From: Beggiatoa alba B18LD
GTDB lineage: Bacteria; Pseudomonadota; Gammaproteobacteria; Beggiatoales; Beggiatoaceae
NCBI RefSeq assembly: GCF_000245015.1
Contig: NZ_JH600070.1
Span: 3,554,684 to 3,618,683, forward strand
Length of the DNA stretch: 64,000 nucleotides
Reading direction: 5' to 3'
Below the pieces are notes generated by a model. The model saw only the letters and a list, made by a program, of their open reading frames with translations, did not search any database and had not been told where the DNA came from. Shown here piece by piece: positions 38,120-47,608 of this stretch; position 1 is the stretch's first letter; each line of letters starts with the position of its first letter. The position numbers and the translations under genes were made by a program.

Positions 38120-39847
38120 TTATTCCTTGAGGACAACACGATTGATTTCTTCTAAAGAAGTCAATCCATCTTTGACCTTTTTAAGACCTGACTGACGTAA
38201 ATCAGGGATACCCTCTCGTTGAGCTTGGTCTGCTAAGTCGACTGCATTTTTGCCTTCCATAATCATACGGCGCATTGCGTCAGAGATGGGCATCACTTGG
38301 TAAATCCCTACCCGTCCTTTGTAACCAGAGCCATTACATTTTTCACAACCATCTGGACGTGGTCCATAAATTTTAAAATTAGGGTCATTGACATCTTGTT
38401 CTTTAAACCCTTCTTCTATCAGTGTTTTTTTAGGAATATCAATTTCTACTTTGCAGGAACATAAACGACGACACAGACGTTGTGCCATCACGAGATTGAC
38501 GGAAGTTGCAATTGCAAAGGGGGCAATTCCCATATCGATCATCCGTGTCAACGTTTGTGGTGCATCATTGGTGTGTAAGGTTGACATTACCATGTGTCCC
38601 GTGGACGCAGCTTTAATTGCAATACTGCCCGTTTCTAAATCCCGAATCTCACCAACCAGAATAATATCAGGGTCTTGACGTAAGAAGGCTTTTAATGCCT
38701 TTGAGAACGTCATTCCTGTTCGTTCATCGACTTGAACTTGGTTAATCCCTGGTAAGTTAATTTCTACAGGGTCTTCCGCTGTGGAGATATTAACATCTTC
38801 TTTATTAAGAATATTTACCCCTGTATAAAGTGATACCGTTTTACCACTCCCTGTAGGACCTGTTACCAACACCATGCCATATGGATTTGCAAGAGCCTGT
38901 AAATATAGCTCTTTTTGCTCTGCCTCATAACCCAGCTGATCAATATTTAATTTTGCCGCCGAAGAGTCCAAAATCCGCATAACGACCTTTTCACCAAACA
39001 AGGTTGGGCAGGTACTAATACGGAAATCCATTGATTTATTTGCGGAAATTTTTAACTTAATCCGACCATCTTGAGGAACGCGACGTTCAGATACGTCCAA
39101 GCGTGACATGACTTTAATCCGAGCAGCTAATTTACGGTTTAAGCCAATCGGGGGGGTAGAGATAGTGCGCAACATTCCATCAATCCGAAATCGAACACGA
39201 TAGAATTTTTCATAAGGTTCAAAATGCAAGTCAGATGCGCCCATTTTAATCGCATCTAGTAACATTTTATTGACAAACTTTACAATTGGAGCATCTTCAG
39301 CATCATTTTTTTCTTCTTCTTTATTAGCCCCTTCGCCTTCTTCGCCTTCTAGGTCTAAATCGTTAAACTCTCCGTCTAAGCCTTTCATGCTCGTGTCAAA
39401 AAGTTCCGCCACTTTTTCCATGAGCTTGATAAGTTTGTCTTCTTCTACCAAGATGGCCTCTGTATTCATCTTGGTCTGGAATTTGATTTCGTCTAATGCA
39501 GGAAAGTTAGTTGGATCAGACATTGCGACAAATAGACGATTGCCGCGTTTATAAATAGGTAATGTGCGATGTTTTTTTAATAATTTTTCATCAATTAGCT
39601 TAATGACTTCGGGATTTAACTCGACATTTTCGATATCAACCAGTGGAACCCCTAGTTCTTCAGAAGCAGCATGGGCAACTTCCTTGCTGCCCAATAACTT
39701 TTTTTCAACAATATAGCTAGCAAAAGAAATGCGGGTTTTGAGGGCTTCTTCAAAAGCCTGTTCTGCTACAGCCTCGGTAAGCAAGTTTTCGGTAACTAAC
39801 TTACGGGCTAGCCCTGTGAGAATGACTTTAGATTTCGTTACTGACAT
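38120..39847 (-). CDS. pilB: Type IV pilus assembly ATPase
   Basis: A 575-residue extension ATPase. N-terminal MshEN/GSPII domain (about 1-150), then the motor: Walker A GPTGSGKTVSLYTG (about 329), Asp box, Walker B IILVGEIRDLETG (about 399), His box STLHTNDAPQTL and a C-terminal zinc motif (RRLCSCK and CEKCNGSGYKGR). An acidic insert (LEGEEGEGANKEEEKNDAED) precedes the motor. No pilA is adjacent, unlike in Pseudomonas. Confidence 0.95.
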   Translation of the reverse strand: MSVTKSKVILTGLARKLVTENLLTEAVAEQAFEEALKTRISFASYIVEKKLLGSKEVAHAASEELGVPLVDIENVELNPEVIKLIDEKLLKKHRTLPIYKRGNRLFVAMSDPTNFPALDEIKFQTKMNTEAILVEEDKLIKLMEKVAELFDTSMKGLDGEFNDLDLEGEEGEGANKEEEKNDAEDAPIVKFVNKMLLDAIKMGASDLHFEPYEKFYRVRFRIDGMLRTISTPPIGLNRKLAARIKVMSRLDVSERRVPQDGRIKLKISANKSMDFRISTCPTLFGEKVVMRILDSSAAKLNIDQLGYEAEQKELYLQALANPYGMVLVTGPTGSGKTVSLYTGVNILNKEDVNISTAEDPVEINLPGINQVQVDERTGMTFSKALKAFLRQDPDIILVGEIRDLETGSIAIKAASTGHMVMSTLHTNDAPQTLTRMIDMGIAPFAIATSVNLVMAQRLCRRLCSCKVEIDIPKKTLIEEGFKEQDVNDPNFKIYGPRPDGCEKCNGSGYKGRVGIYQVMPISDAMRRMIMEGKNAVDLADQAQREGIPDLRQSGLKKVKDGLTSLEEINRVVLKE

Positions 39848-40167
39848 AGGCTTTAACCTGTGATTACTTTTGTAGAATACTAAGTTATATCAGCCCAACA
39901 CGCCAACTTTTATTTCGCAGACGATAAGGACACCCAGTCAAGTGCATCACACTGATACTCTTTAGGTTAGACTGTTTGTGACCGCATTGCTTTCCTTGTC
40001 GCTTTATGTACGTAAAACTTACTTGTTTTTGCTAGTAAAGCTGTACAAAACGATAGTTTATCGTGTGAAGCAACAGAAAATTTAGAAAATCCACTCAGTC
40101 TAAGAAATAGTGTGAATACAGTGAATGTATTCACACTATTGGCATTATTACCTACCGTACTGCTAAC
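39848..40167. other. Intergenic region with terminator, upstream of pilB
   Basis: This 320-base gap should contain the pilBCD promoter and the end of the trp transcript. The only clear structure is the hairpin at 40106-40140; nothing coding is seen. Confidence 0.5.
40106..40140 (-). terminator. Long hairpin downstream of trpG
   Basis: AATAGTGTGAATAC and its exact complement make a perfect 14-bp stem with a seven-base loop, 28 bases after the trpG stop. The T-run is short, so termination strength is uncertain. Confidence 0.7.
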
Positions 40168-40752
40168 TTAACGCATTTCTAAGAAGTTTTTTAACAACGC
40201 ATGACCCTGTTCAGTCAATATAGATTCAGGGTGAAACTGTACCCCTTCTAAGGATTTTAGCGTTTTATGACGCACACCCATGATTTCGTCAATTTGACCC
40301 TCAGGGGTTTCTGTCCATGCGGTAACTTCTAAACAATCTGGCAAGCTATCCTTTTCAATGACTAATGAATGATAACGAGTTGCTTGATAAGGGGTTTTCA
40401 ACCCTTGAAAAACACCAATATTCTTGTGATGCACTAATGAGGTTTTACCGTGCATAATGGTTTTTGCACGAATAATATGCCCACCAAATGCTTGCCCGAT
40501 ACTTTGATGACCAAGACAAACACCTAAAATAGGCACTTTGCCTGCAAATGCTTGAATGGCAGGAATAGAAACCCCTGCTTCATTAGGCGTACAAGGTCCT
40601 GGTGAAACAACAATATGTTGAGGCGTTAATCTCGTGATGTCTTCAATGGTGATTTGGTCGTTTCGATACACATGAACATCTGCGCCCAATTCACCAAAAT
40701 ATTGCACCAGATTGTAGGTGAAGGAATCATAATTGTCTATCATCAATAACAT
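40168..40752 (-). CDS. trpG: Anthranilate synthase, glutamine amidotransferase subunit
   Basis: A 194-residue class I amidotransferase: start [20 protein letters not shown], oxyanion [10 protein letters not shown], nucleophile in [15 protein letters not shown] (Cys about 79) and the His-Glu pair in VQFHPESIL. It supplies ammonia to TrpE, and may also serve p-aminobenzoate synthesis. AAGGAG lies seven bases before the chosen ATG; a frame extending back into trpE is rejected. Confidence 0.94.
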   Translation of the reverse strand: MLLMIDNYDSFTYNLVQYFGELGADVHVYRNDQITIEDITRLTPQHIVVSPGPCTPNEAGVSIPAIQAFAGKVPILGVCLGHQSIGQAFGGHIIRAKTIMHGKTSLVHHKNIGVFQGLKTPYQATRYHSLVIEKDSLPDCLEVTAWTETPEGQIDEIMGVRHKTLKSLEGVQFHPESILTEQGHALLKNFLEMR

Positions 40753-40771
40753 ATAACAACTCCTTAACCTT

Positions 40772-42256
40772 TTAGTTGAACTGATAAACGCCAGAGGCTG
40801 CCATGGCAACGGCTTTAAACATTGCACGTCCTTTATTCAAAGTCTCATTCCATTCATTTTCTGGCACAGAATCAGCCACAATACCTGCCCCCACTTGAAT
40901 ATGTAAGACCCCATCTTTAATCACAGCTGTGCGGATAGCAATTGCTGTATCCATATCACCATGCCATGCGAGATAACCGACTGCCCCCCCATAAATACAG
41001 CGTTTAATCGGTTCTAACTCGTCAATAATTTCCATTGCCCGAACTTTAGGCGCGCCACTTAAAGTGCCAGCGGGGAATACTGCACGTAAGACATCAATTG
41101 CGCTTAAATCAGGTTTAATTTGCCCCGTCACATTCGACACAATATGCATAACATGTGAATAACGCTCTACAATCATCTTATCCGTGAGCTTAACGCTACC
41201 AATTTCAGCAACTCGCCCTACATCATTACGCCCTAAATCAATCAACATTAAGTGTTCAGCACATTCTTTAGGATCAGCTAATAACTCCGTTTCAAGGGCT
41301 TTATCGCTCGCCTCATCAGCACCACGTGGGCGTGTGCCTGCGATGGGACGCACCGTAATTTCTCCTTGCGACAAACGCACTAAAATTTCAGGAGAAGAGC
41401 CAACAACATGGAAATCTGCTAAATCCAAATAAAACATATAAGGCGATGGGTTAAGATTTCTAAGTGAACGGTAAACATTTAACGGCGACACAGGACAAGG
41501 AATTGTCATGCGTTGCGATAAAACCACCTGCATAATGTCACCATCTAAGGCATAGGCTTTAATCCGCTCAACCGCGTTTTTATAGGCTTCTTTACCAAAT
41601 CCTGTTACAAAATCACTTTCGTTCACGGTATAAGGCGGCGTGTTATCGACCAATGTCGGACGGTTTTCCCGCAACTGCTTGACTAACGCATCTAAACGTT
41701 GCTCTGCTTTTGCTAACGCATCTGGTATATCCGTATCTGCATGAACAATTAAATATAATTTCCCTTTTAAACTATCAAAAACCAATACCTCATCGGATAC
41801 CATCAATAAAATATCAGGCGTTTGTAACGGGTCAGACTGTTGCGCATGGGCTAAACGCGGCTCGATATAACGAATCGTATCGTAACCAAAATACCCCACT
41901 AAGCCCCCCATAAAGGGCAAAACATGTGGTAAAACAGGAACACGAAACCGTTGCTTAAAGTTTGCAACCCATGCTAATGGATCACTCACTTGTAAACGCT
42001 CGACAATTTGCCCAGATTGCCACACTTCAATCGCGTTACCCCAAACGCGGACGACAACCTTTGCTGGTAAGCCGATAAACGAATAGCGTCCCCACTTCTC
42101 ACTACCTTGAACAGATTCAAATAAGTAAGAATACGCCCCATTAGCTAATTTTAAATAGGCACTTAACGGCGTATCTAAATCGGCTAATACTTCACGTAGA
42201 ACGGGGATGCGGTTATAACCCGCTTGGACGAGTTCAGAATATTGCGCTGGGGTCAT
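40772..42256 (-). CDS. trpE: Anthranilate synthase component I
   Basis: A 494-residue chorismate-utilising enzyme. The N-terminus ([20 protein letters not shown]) carries the tryptophan-binding region for feedback inhibition; the C-terminal catalytic domain shows [39 protein letters not shown] and a final [10 protein letters not shown]. It makes anthranilate from chorismate with TrpG, whose gene starts 19 bases downstream. trpD and trpC are not next to trpG, which differs from the most common order. No leader peptide with Trp codons was found upstream. Confidence 0.95.
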   Translation of the reverse strand: MTPAQYSELVQAGYNRIPVLREVLADLDTPLSAYLKLANGAYSYLFESVQGSEKWGRYSFIGLPAKVVVRVWGNAIEVWQSGQIVERLQVSDPLAWVANFKQRFRVPVLPHVLPFMGGLVGYFGYDTIRYIEPRLAHAQQSDPLQTPDILLMVSDEVLVFDSLKGKLYLIVHADTDIPDALAKAEQRLDALVKQLRENRPTLVDNTPPYTVNESDFVTGFGKEAYKNAVERIKAYALDGDIMQVVLSQRMTIPCPVSPLNVYRSLRNLNPSPYMFYLDLADFHVVGSSPEILVRLSQGEITVRPIAGTRPRGADEASDKALETELLADPKECAEHLMLIDLGRNDVGRVAEIGSVKLTDKMIVERYSHVMHIVSNVTGQIKPDLSAIDVLRAVFPAGTLSGAPKVRAMEIIDELEPIKRCIYGGAVGYLAWHGDMDTAIAIRTAVIKDGVLHIQVGAGIVADSVPENEWNETLNKGRAMFKAVAMAASGVYQFN

Positions 42257-42583
42257 GCTAAATCCATTTAATTAAGTCAAATGAAAGGGGAATACAACGG
42301 CATAATATTTTCAGATAAGGAAAAGAAAGGACAAAAATAGATAGGTCATGATGTTAAGTATTTTTTTAAACTTAATACAGCAACGTACTATTTTAACAAA
42401 AAATGCTTAACGAATGGAAAAACACTACCTAACAAACGTTATATGTAAATTCTAACAGAGCCATGATGAATTTTCCGCCTAGATGATGAACAATGCGCAC
42501 ACTTTTCCAATCACATAATGTGAAAAAGTGAGAATCTTTTCTTTATTAAATCGGCATCACGCACAAAACTTTCATTCATCACT
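42257..42583. other. Intergenic region upstream of trpE
   Basis: A 327-base AT-rich stretch. It contains a small palindrome TCACATAATGTGA (42511-42523) nested in CACTTTT...AAAAGTG, which may be a terminator for the AEC permease gene. No attenuator-like leader could be recognised. Confidence 0.45.
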
Positions 42584-43504
42584 TCAACCAATCACCAACC
42601 AGCTCAACATAAATGGCATGGTTACAGCCGCTATGATGGTCTGAAAAGTAATAATATTTGCCATCAATGTTGCATCCCCCCCCATTTGCCTTGCCAAAAT
42701 ATAAGCAGAGGTTGCCGTTGGTAACGTACCATATAAAACAGCAATCGTACTGGTTGCTTGATCTAAACGCATTAACCAACAGAAAGACCACACACATAAG
42801 GGAAAAATAAATAATTTCAAGCCAGCACTAACTAATAAACTTTCCCAATGCGCTTTAAACGCACCAAAACGCAAACCTGCTCCAGCCGCTAATAAACCTA
42901 ATGCTAAAGAAGCCTTCCCTAAAATACTAAACGTCTGTTGCAAAAAAATGGGTAATCGCCAATCCAACACATTCAAACTAATACCAATCACACAACCTAT
43001 AATTAATGGATTACGTAATAATGCTTTAAAAATTACACCCCAATGCGTTGGCTCATGCGTTGCGTAATGCGCTAATATCGAAACACATAAAATATTCGCT
43101 AAAGGAATCATACAAGCCATCGCTAACGCCGCTAAAGGAACACCAGCTCCCTGTAATAATGCTGCCGCAACGGCAATACCGACATAAGAATTAAAACGAA
43201 CACTCCCCTGAAAAATAGAGCTAAACCCCCGTCCATCAACCGCTAATACCCCACGTATTAACCACGTTAACAACCCAACCAGCAACATACTTCCTATTAA
43301 TGCCACCAACATCGGCACAATATTTAATCCCTGCAACTGCGCTGAAGATAACTCATTGATAATTAAACAAGGAAATAAAATATAATAAGTCACCTCTTCC
43401 ATGGGTTTCCAAAAAACATCATCAGGAAAATGAATATGGATTAACAAATATCCCAAAAGAATAATTAAAAAAATCGGCACTAATGCCAAGCTAACCGTCA
43501 ACAT
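42584..43504 (-). CDS. AEC-family permease
   Basis: A 306-residue membrane protein with about ten helices, of the auxin efflux carrier family: VPIFLIILLGYLLIHIHF at the start, FNSYVGIAVAAALLQGAG in the middle and LYGTLPTATSAYILARQMGG before the last helix. Bacterial members move malate, malonate or other carboxylates, or are unknown. The ATG at 43504 is chosen over an upstream TTG because the family starts there. It is upstream of trpE on the same strand but 327 bases apart. Confidence 0.8.
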   Translation of the reverse strand: MLTVSLALVPIFLIILLGYLLIHIHFPDDVFWKPMEEVTYYILFPCLIINELSSAQLQGLNIVPMLVALIGSMLLVGLLTWLIRGVLAVDGRGFSSIFQGSVRFNSYVGIAVAAALLQGAGVPLAALAMACMIPLANILCVSILAHYATHEPTHWGVIFKALLRNPLIIGCVIGISLNVLDWRLPIFLQQTFSILGKASLALGLLAAGAGLRFGAFKAHWESLLVSAGLKLFIFPLCVWSFCWLMRLDQATSTIAVLYGTLPTATSAYILARQMGGDATLMANIITFQTIIAAVTMPFMLSWLVIG

Positions 43505-43872
43505 GATGAAAAAATGACCATATAAAAACAATGAAAATTAAAATGTTATATAGATAAACTGTTGAAAATGATAAAAAATAAACACAGCTTAATCCTATAT
43601 CCCCGCCTTTAATTCTTTGCTTGGTTTATAAAACTAACCCAACGCTATTTCCGCCACTTAATTTATACAAAAAACTAGGTCTCCCCCCTGATTTTAAAGT
43701 TCGTTTTGCTGTCTATACTAAAAAACAAACCGATACTAAATAGCAAGTATCAAATCAATAACATGTTTTAAAACAAAAAATAAAAAATGGAACAAATTCT
43801 GCAAGTTGAAATCTACGTGTTAATCAAGACAACAAACTTAAATAATGCATTACAGGAGATTCAAGACAAATC
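43505..43872. other. Divergent intergenic region
   Basis: A 368-base AT-rich region between the divergent permease and lipoprotein genes. It must hold promoters for both, but no specific site is evident. AGGAG at about 43855 lies upstream of the lipoprotein ATG at a long spacing (13 bases). Confidence 0.4.
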
Positions 43873-44574
43873 ATGCAATCTAAAATACTCATACTTTCCC
43901 TGAGCATGACACTTGCCTTAGGTGGATGTGCAGGCATAGAGAACTACATGGGGGCTTTAACGGGTAATAGTAATACCAATAGCTCAGGTATGGACGACCA
44001 AACCCGTACCCGCGTGGAAGGGACTGCATTAGGCGCGACCTTAGGTGGACTTGCAGGCAACTTAATTGGGGACAATACCAATAGTACCTTAATCGGCTCT
44101 ACACTGGGTGCAGGTATTGGCTATGTTGTCGCAGATGAAGTGGCAAAACGCAAACAAGCCTATAAAAATCAAGAGGAGCTGATTGCAACTGAAAGTCAAC
44201 GGACAGAAGAACTCACTCGTGAGTTAAAACAAGTCAACAGCCGCTTAAAAGTAGAAATTACGGCTTATCGTAGCCAAATTAGCAAGCTACAAAAACAAGC
44301 GGAAAAAGATGCCAGCAAAAAAACACAACTTTCTGCACAAAAAGCACTGTTAGATGCGCGTTACAAAGAATCACAACAAGCCCTGAAAGGGATTAACAAT
44401 GAACTTGAAGTGACTCAATCCCTCTATACCGATGCAAAGTCTCAAGCGACAACAACAGATCAATCTAAGTTAAATACTTGGAATCAACGTATTAGTATGT
44501 TGAAGCAAGAAAAAACTCAGCTAGAACAACAGACTAATCAACTTCAAGCCTTAAGCAGTGAAATTGCAGTGTAA
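43873..44574 (+). CDS. Lipoprotein with glycine zipper and coiled coil
   Basis: A 233-residue protein with a lipobox LALGGC (Cys 19). After a short Asn/Ser linker comes a glycine-zipper stretch (GTALGATLGGLAGNLIGD and STLGAGIGYVVAD, about 50-97), then a long Gln/Lys/Glu-rich coiled coil to the end. Glycine-zipper lipoproteins insert in or attach to the outer membrane. The next gene encodes a smaller lipoprotein with the same coiled-coil character 24 bases downstream, so the two probably work together. Function unknown. Confidence 0.75.
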   Translation: MQSKILILSLSMTLALGGCAGIENYMGALTGNSNTNSSGMDDQTRTRVEGTALGATLGGLAGNLIGDNTNSTLIGSTLGAGIGYVVADEVAKRKQAYKNQEELIATESQRTEELTRELKQVNSRLKVEITAYRSQISKLQKQAEKDASKKTQLSAQKALLDARYKESQQALKGINNELEVTQSLYTDAKSQATTTDQSKLNTWNQRISMLKQEKTQLEQQTNQLQALSSEIAV

Positions 44575-44598
44575 TTCAAACACCATCAGGAGCGTAAG

Positions 44599-45108
44599 AT
44601 GAGAATTATCGTAACCATCCTCATAATTAGCAGCTTAAATGCTTGTGCGGTCAGCGATGACCCCAGTGAAGGTGGATTCTTTGGAGGCGTTTATGGCATT
44701 ACATCAGGGAACTATGATCGTCGGATTGAAGAGCGTGAAAACAATCTCTCTGCGCTAAAGGATTTACAAAAACAAAGCCAAACGGAACAACAAAGCTTAA
44801 CGACAGAAAAAGCCAGCGTTTCCGCTCGTCTCTCTACGCTCCAACAGCAAAGTAAACAACTGAATGATGAAATTAAGCAACTCTCTCAACAAGTCCGTGT
44901 GATTGACGCTAAAAATAAAAATGTAACCCAGCAAAAACAACAGCTCACGCAAAAAACTGAACGTTTGCAAAAAGAACTGAAAAAGTTACAACAAGCCAGT
45001 ACGGTTAAACAAGTGGCTGAAAACGATTTACAAAACTACGAACGCGAAGAACAACGCCTGCGCCAAGAAGTAACCCAGTTAAAACAAGATTTATATCTAC
45101 TAAAATAA
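44599..45108 (+). CDS. Small coiled-coil lipoprotein
   Basis: A 169-residue protein with lipobox SLNAC (Cys 16), a short Gly-rich segment (EGGFFGGVYGITSGNYDRR) and then a continuous coiled coil (about 50-169) of heptads rich in Gln, Leu and Lys. AGGAGCGTAAG precedes the ATG. It pairs with the upstream lipoprotein and could form a hetero-coiled coil in the periplasm. No family recognised. Confidence 0.7.
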   Translation: MRIIVTILIISSLNACAVSDDPSEGGFFGGVYGITSGNYDRRIEERENNLSALKDLQKQSQTEQQSLTTEKASVSARLSTLQQQSKQLNDEIKQLSQQVRVIDAKNKNVTQQKQQLTQKTERLQKELKKLQQASTVKQVAENDLQNYEREEQRLRQEVTQLKQDLYLLK

Positions 45109-45120
45109 CGGATTAATTTA

Positions 45121-45346
45121 ATCTGAGTTGTGCAAGTTTCTTTTAAAAAAAGACAACAACTTGTCTGAATCAGGATTTTCAGAATTAACAGAATTTGAAA
45201 CCCTTAAACCAAAAAGTCAGATGAATCACGCTTTTTAATCCTGCTAATTCTGAAAATTCTGTGAATTCTGATTCAGACAAAAAAAGACCTGCTAGGTTTT
45301 GAAAACCTAGCAGGTCTCTGTTTTATAAATCTTGCCGAACTCAGGT
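45121..45346. mobile_element. MITE-like nested inverted-repeat element, copy B (reverse orientation)
   Basis: Relative to copy A it is inverted: the 33-base palindrome AGACCTGCTAGGTTTT-G-complement lies near its right end (45285-45317), and AAAAGACAACAACTTG near its left end. Ends are ATCTGAGTTGTGCAAG and CTTGCCGAACTCAGGT, an imperfect pair. Between them is a second inverted repeat with TCTGAATCAGGATTTTCAG and its complement-like partner ending CTGATTCAGAC. No clear flanking duplication. It sits between convergent genes. Confidence 0.8.
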
Positions 45347-45408
45347 TAAATAAAAAAAGAGAAGATAAAAATTACTTTTACCTTCCCTTAAGCATTAAGA
45401 GGTATAAA

Positions 45409-45768
45409 TTATTTTTTAACAGACTTAGGCAGATTAGAATTGACAACATCCATGCCTTTTTCTGCCCAACCAGCTAACTCAGATTTCACATCCACCAGAA
45501 TTTCAATGGTTTGACGTGCATTTTCCATTAATTTTTCATTCATTTCTGCAAATAAGCGAGATTGAACGTTAACTAAGTCTTGAACGTTTTTCACATCGCT
45601 CATGGCTTGCAGTTGTTTTGAACCACTTTCCATGTATAAATTAACCATTTCCATTTGACGTTGGGTCAAACGAGTCATTGCGGTTGTGTTGATTTCGCCT
45701 AACTCTTTCATCGCATCCATTGCGACTTTGTTCATGTCTGTCCATTTCTTGAGTAATTCATTATCCAT
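45409..45768 (-). CDS. Phasin family protein
   Basis: A 119-residue helical protein of the phasin family, which coats polyhydroxybutyrate granules: MDNELLKKWTDMNKVAMDAMKELGEI, then QRQMEMVNLYMESGSKQLQAM and a charged C-terminus. GGAG lies eight bases before the ATG at 45768. Its neighbours are phaB, phaR and phaA, all on the same strand. Confidence 0.85.
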   Translation of the reverse strand: MDNELLKKWTDMNKVAMDAMKELGEINTTAMTRLTQRQMEMVNLYMESGSKQLQAMSDVKNVQDLVNVQSRLFAEMNEKLMENARQTIEILVDVKSELAGWAEKGMDVVNSNLPKSVKK

Positions 45769-46001
45769 CAGCGGGTTCTCCAACGAAAGTAATTATTAAG
45801 AAAATTATAAAAGCGTGTTTTAAAGATTCGCTTTTATTTTTAAAGACATTAAAATGTTTTGTGCAATGCATCACAATATAATGACGCACTGCACAATAAC
45901 GAAACTCAACACGCCTGTCAAGGGCTAAACGCGAGAAAAATTAATGAATGAACTTTAAATAAAACAATTTATTATTAGCTAGCCCTTAACAAAGAGTAGC
46001 A

Positions 46002-46748
46002 TTAACTCATATATAAACCGCCATTGACGGACATATTTGCACCTGTGATGAACGCTGATCTTTCATCAGCTAATACTTGCACCATCCAAGCGATTTCTTC
46101 AGGTTTGCCTAAACGACCAACAGGAATTTGAGCAACGATTTGGTTACGGATTTCTTCTTTAATTGCCATAACCATCGCTGTACCGATATAACCCGGAGAA
46201 ATAGTGTTTACGGTAACACCTTTACTTGCTACTTCTTGCGCAATTGCCATCGTGAAGCCATGCATCCCTGCTTTAGCAGCAGAATAGTTTGCTTGACCCG
46301 CTTGACCTTTTTGACCATTGACAGAAGAAATATTGATAATACGACCCCAGCCACGTTCCACCATGCCATCTAAAACTTGTTTAGTGACGTTGAAAACGCT
46401 GTTCAGGTTGCTACTGATAACGGCATCCCACTGAGTTTTTTCCATTTTACGGAACATTTTATCACGAGTAATACCCGCATTATTGACCAGAATATCAATG
46501 GGTGCGCCCGCTTTTTCTACTGCTTCTTTCACCATGGCAACAGCTTGGTCATAATCAGAAACATCCCCTTCGGCAATGAGAATATTCTCATATCCTTCTG
46601 CTTTTTGTTTCGCTTCCCATGCTGGACCATCGTCAATACCTTTTAACCAGTTAGCGACAACGATATAGCCTTCTTTAGATAACGTTCTACAAATTTGTGT
46701 ACCAATACCACCTGTACCACCTGTAACTAAAGCGACTCGTTTTGTCAT
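46002..46748 (-). CDS. phaB: Acetoacetyl-CoA reductase
   Basis: A 248-residue short-chain dehydrogenase matching PhaB: cofactor motif VTGGTGGIGTQICR, NNAGITRD, catalytic Ser in INISSVNGQKGQAGQ and the NYSAAKAGMHGFTMA tyrosine-lysine pair, with the characteristic end GLYMS. It reduces acetoacetyl-CoA to (R)-3-hydroxybutyryl-CoA, the monomer for PHB. It lies between the phasin and phaR. Confidence 0.93.
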   Translation of the reverse strand: MTKRVALVTGGTGGIGTQICRTLSKEGYIVVANWLKGIDDGPAWEAKQKAEGYENILIAEGDVSDYDQAVAMVKEAVEKAGAPIDILVNNAGITRDKMFRKMEKTQWDAVISSNLNSVFNVTKQVLDGMVERGWGRIINISSVNGQKGQAGQANYSAAKAGMHGFTMAIAQEVASKGVTVNTISPGYIGTAMVMAIKEEIRNQIVAQIPVGRLGKPEEIAWMVQVLADERSAFITGANMSVNGGLYMS

Positions 46749-46890
46749 AAAACCTCCGTTAACTATGTTGTTTTGAATAAATCAGTCCATTGTGAGGAGA
46801 GGGCTGATAGTAATGACATCATTGTGACTACAGGTCTTTATTGTTAAAACAAAAGCTAAAACTCTATTGTTATACAATAAAGGGAAAAAA

Positions 46891-47427
46891 TCATGAAGAT
46901 TTAGCAGGTTTATCTTCATCAACAACTGAATTCTTTTTTGTATCTTTCAGGCTATCCACTGATTTTGTGGGTAAGGTTGCACGAAAGAAACTTTCTTGCA
47001 TATCTTTCCATAACGTGATGTTTTGCTCTGCAATATCCGTCATAAAAGAAATGGGGTTATACATTTTTGCGCGAGCATCTTCTTGTTGTTTAGAAAATAA
47101 GCCTAAGCTGCGCTCAAAGTAGTTTGCCAAAATACCTTGTAAGGTATCCCCATAAAAACGGATGAGTTGGGCTAATACTTCACTACTGAAAATGGGTTCA
47201 CCAGCGGCTTCTTGCTCTAAAATAATTTGTAACAAAATGCTCCGTGTAATGTCTTCACCCGTTTTTGCATCTTGAATGTAGAATTTAACATTATCCCGTA
47301 CAAGGGATTTTACGTCATCAAGCGTAATATAACTACTAATCGCGGTGTCATATAAACGACGGTTTGGATACTTTTTTATGATGCGAGGGGAGTTATTGTC
47401 TGGTGTGTTCGTCATATTTAACTGCAT
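46891..47427 (-). CDS. phaR: PHB synthesis repressor PhaR
   Basis: A 178-residue regulator. The N-terminal PHB/PHA accumulation DNA-binding domain is unmistakable (RIIKKYPNRRLYDTAISSYIT, then LDDVKSLV), followed by the PHB-accumulation regulatory domain (ITRSILLQIILEQEA, GEPIFSSEVLAQLIRFYG). PhaR represses phasin and PHA genes and is titrated by nascent PHB. The ATG at 47427 is spaced properly from GAGAAG; upstream GTG and ATG codons are alternatives. Confidence 0.9.
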   Translation of the reverse strand: MQLNMTNTPDNNSPRIIKKYPNRRLYDTAISSYITLDDVKSLVRDNVKFYIQDAKTGEDITRSILLQIILEQEAAGEPIFSSEVLAQLIRFYGDTLQGILANYFERSLGLFSKQQEDARAKMYNPISFMTDIAEQNITLWKDMQESFFRATLPTKSVDSLKDTKKNSVVDEDKPAKSS

Positions 47428-47608
47428 AGCCATCTTCTCTAGTGAAACACATGACTTAATCACGCGAAAAAAGCACCGTCAGTGTTTTTATTAACCAGTA
47501 ACCTGCATAAAGCACTAAAACTATTGTACTTCAATCAGTGGTCTTACAAAGAAAACAGTGGAATTTACAAGACTGATTAAATACCACTGTTTCTTGTACG
47601 CTTAGGGC

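Noticed and set aside
40753-40827. An upstream extension of trpG
   Set aside because: It reads back into trpE; the ATG at 40752 has an ideal AAGGAG site and matches the family start.
42511-42523. TCACATAATGTGA as a CRP/FNR-type operator
   Set aside because: The half-sites are in the wrong order (CRP needs TGTGA then TCACA), and it sits at the end of the permease gene; a hairpin is more likely.
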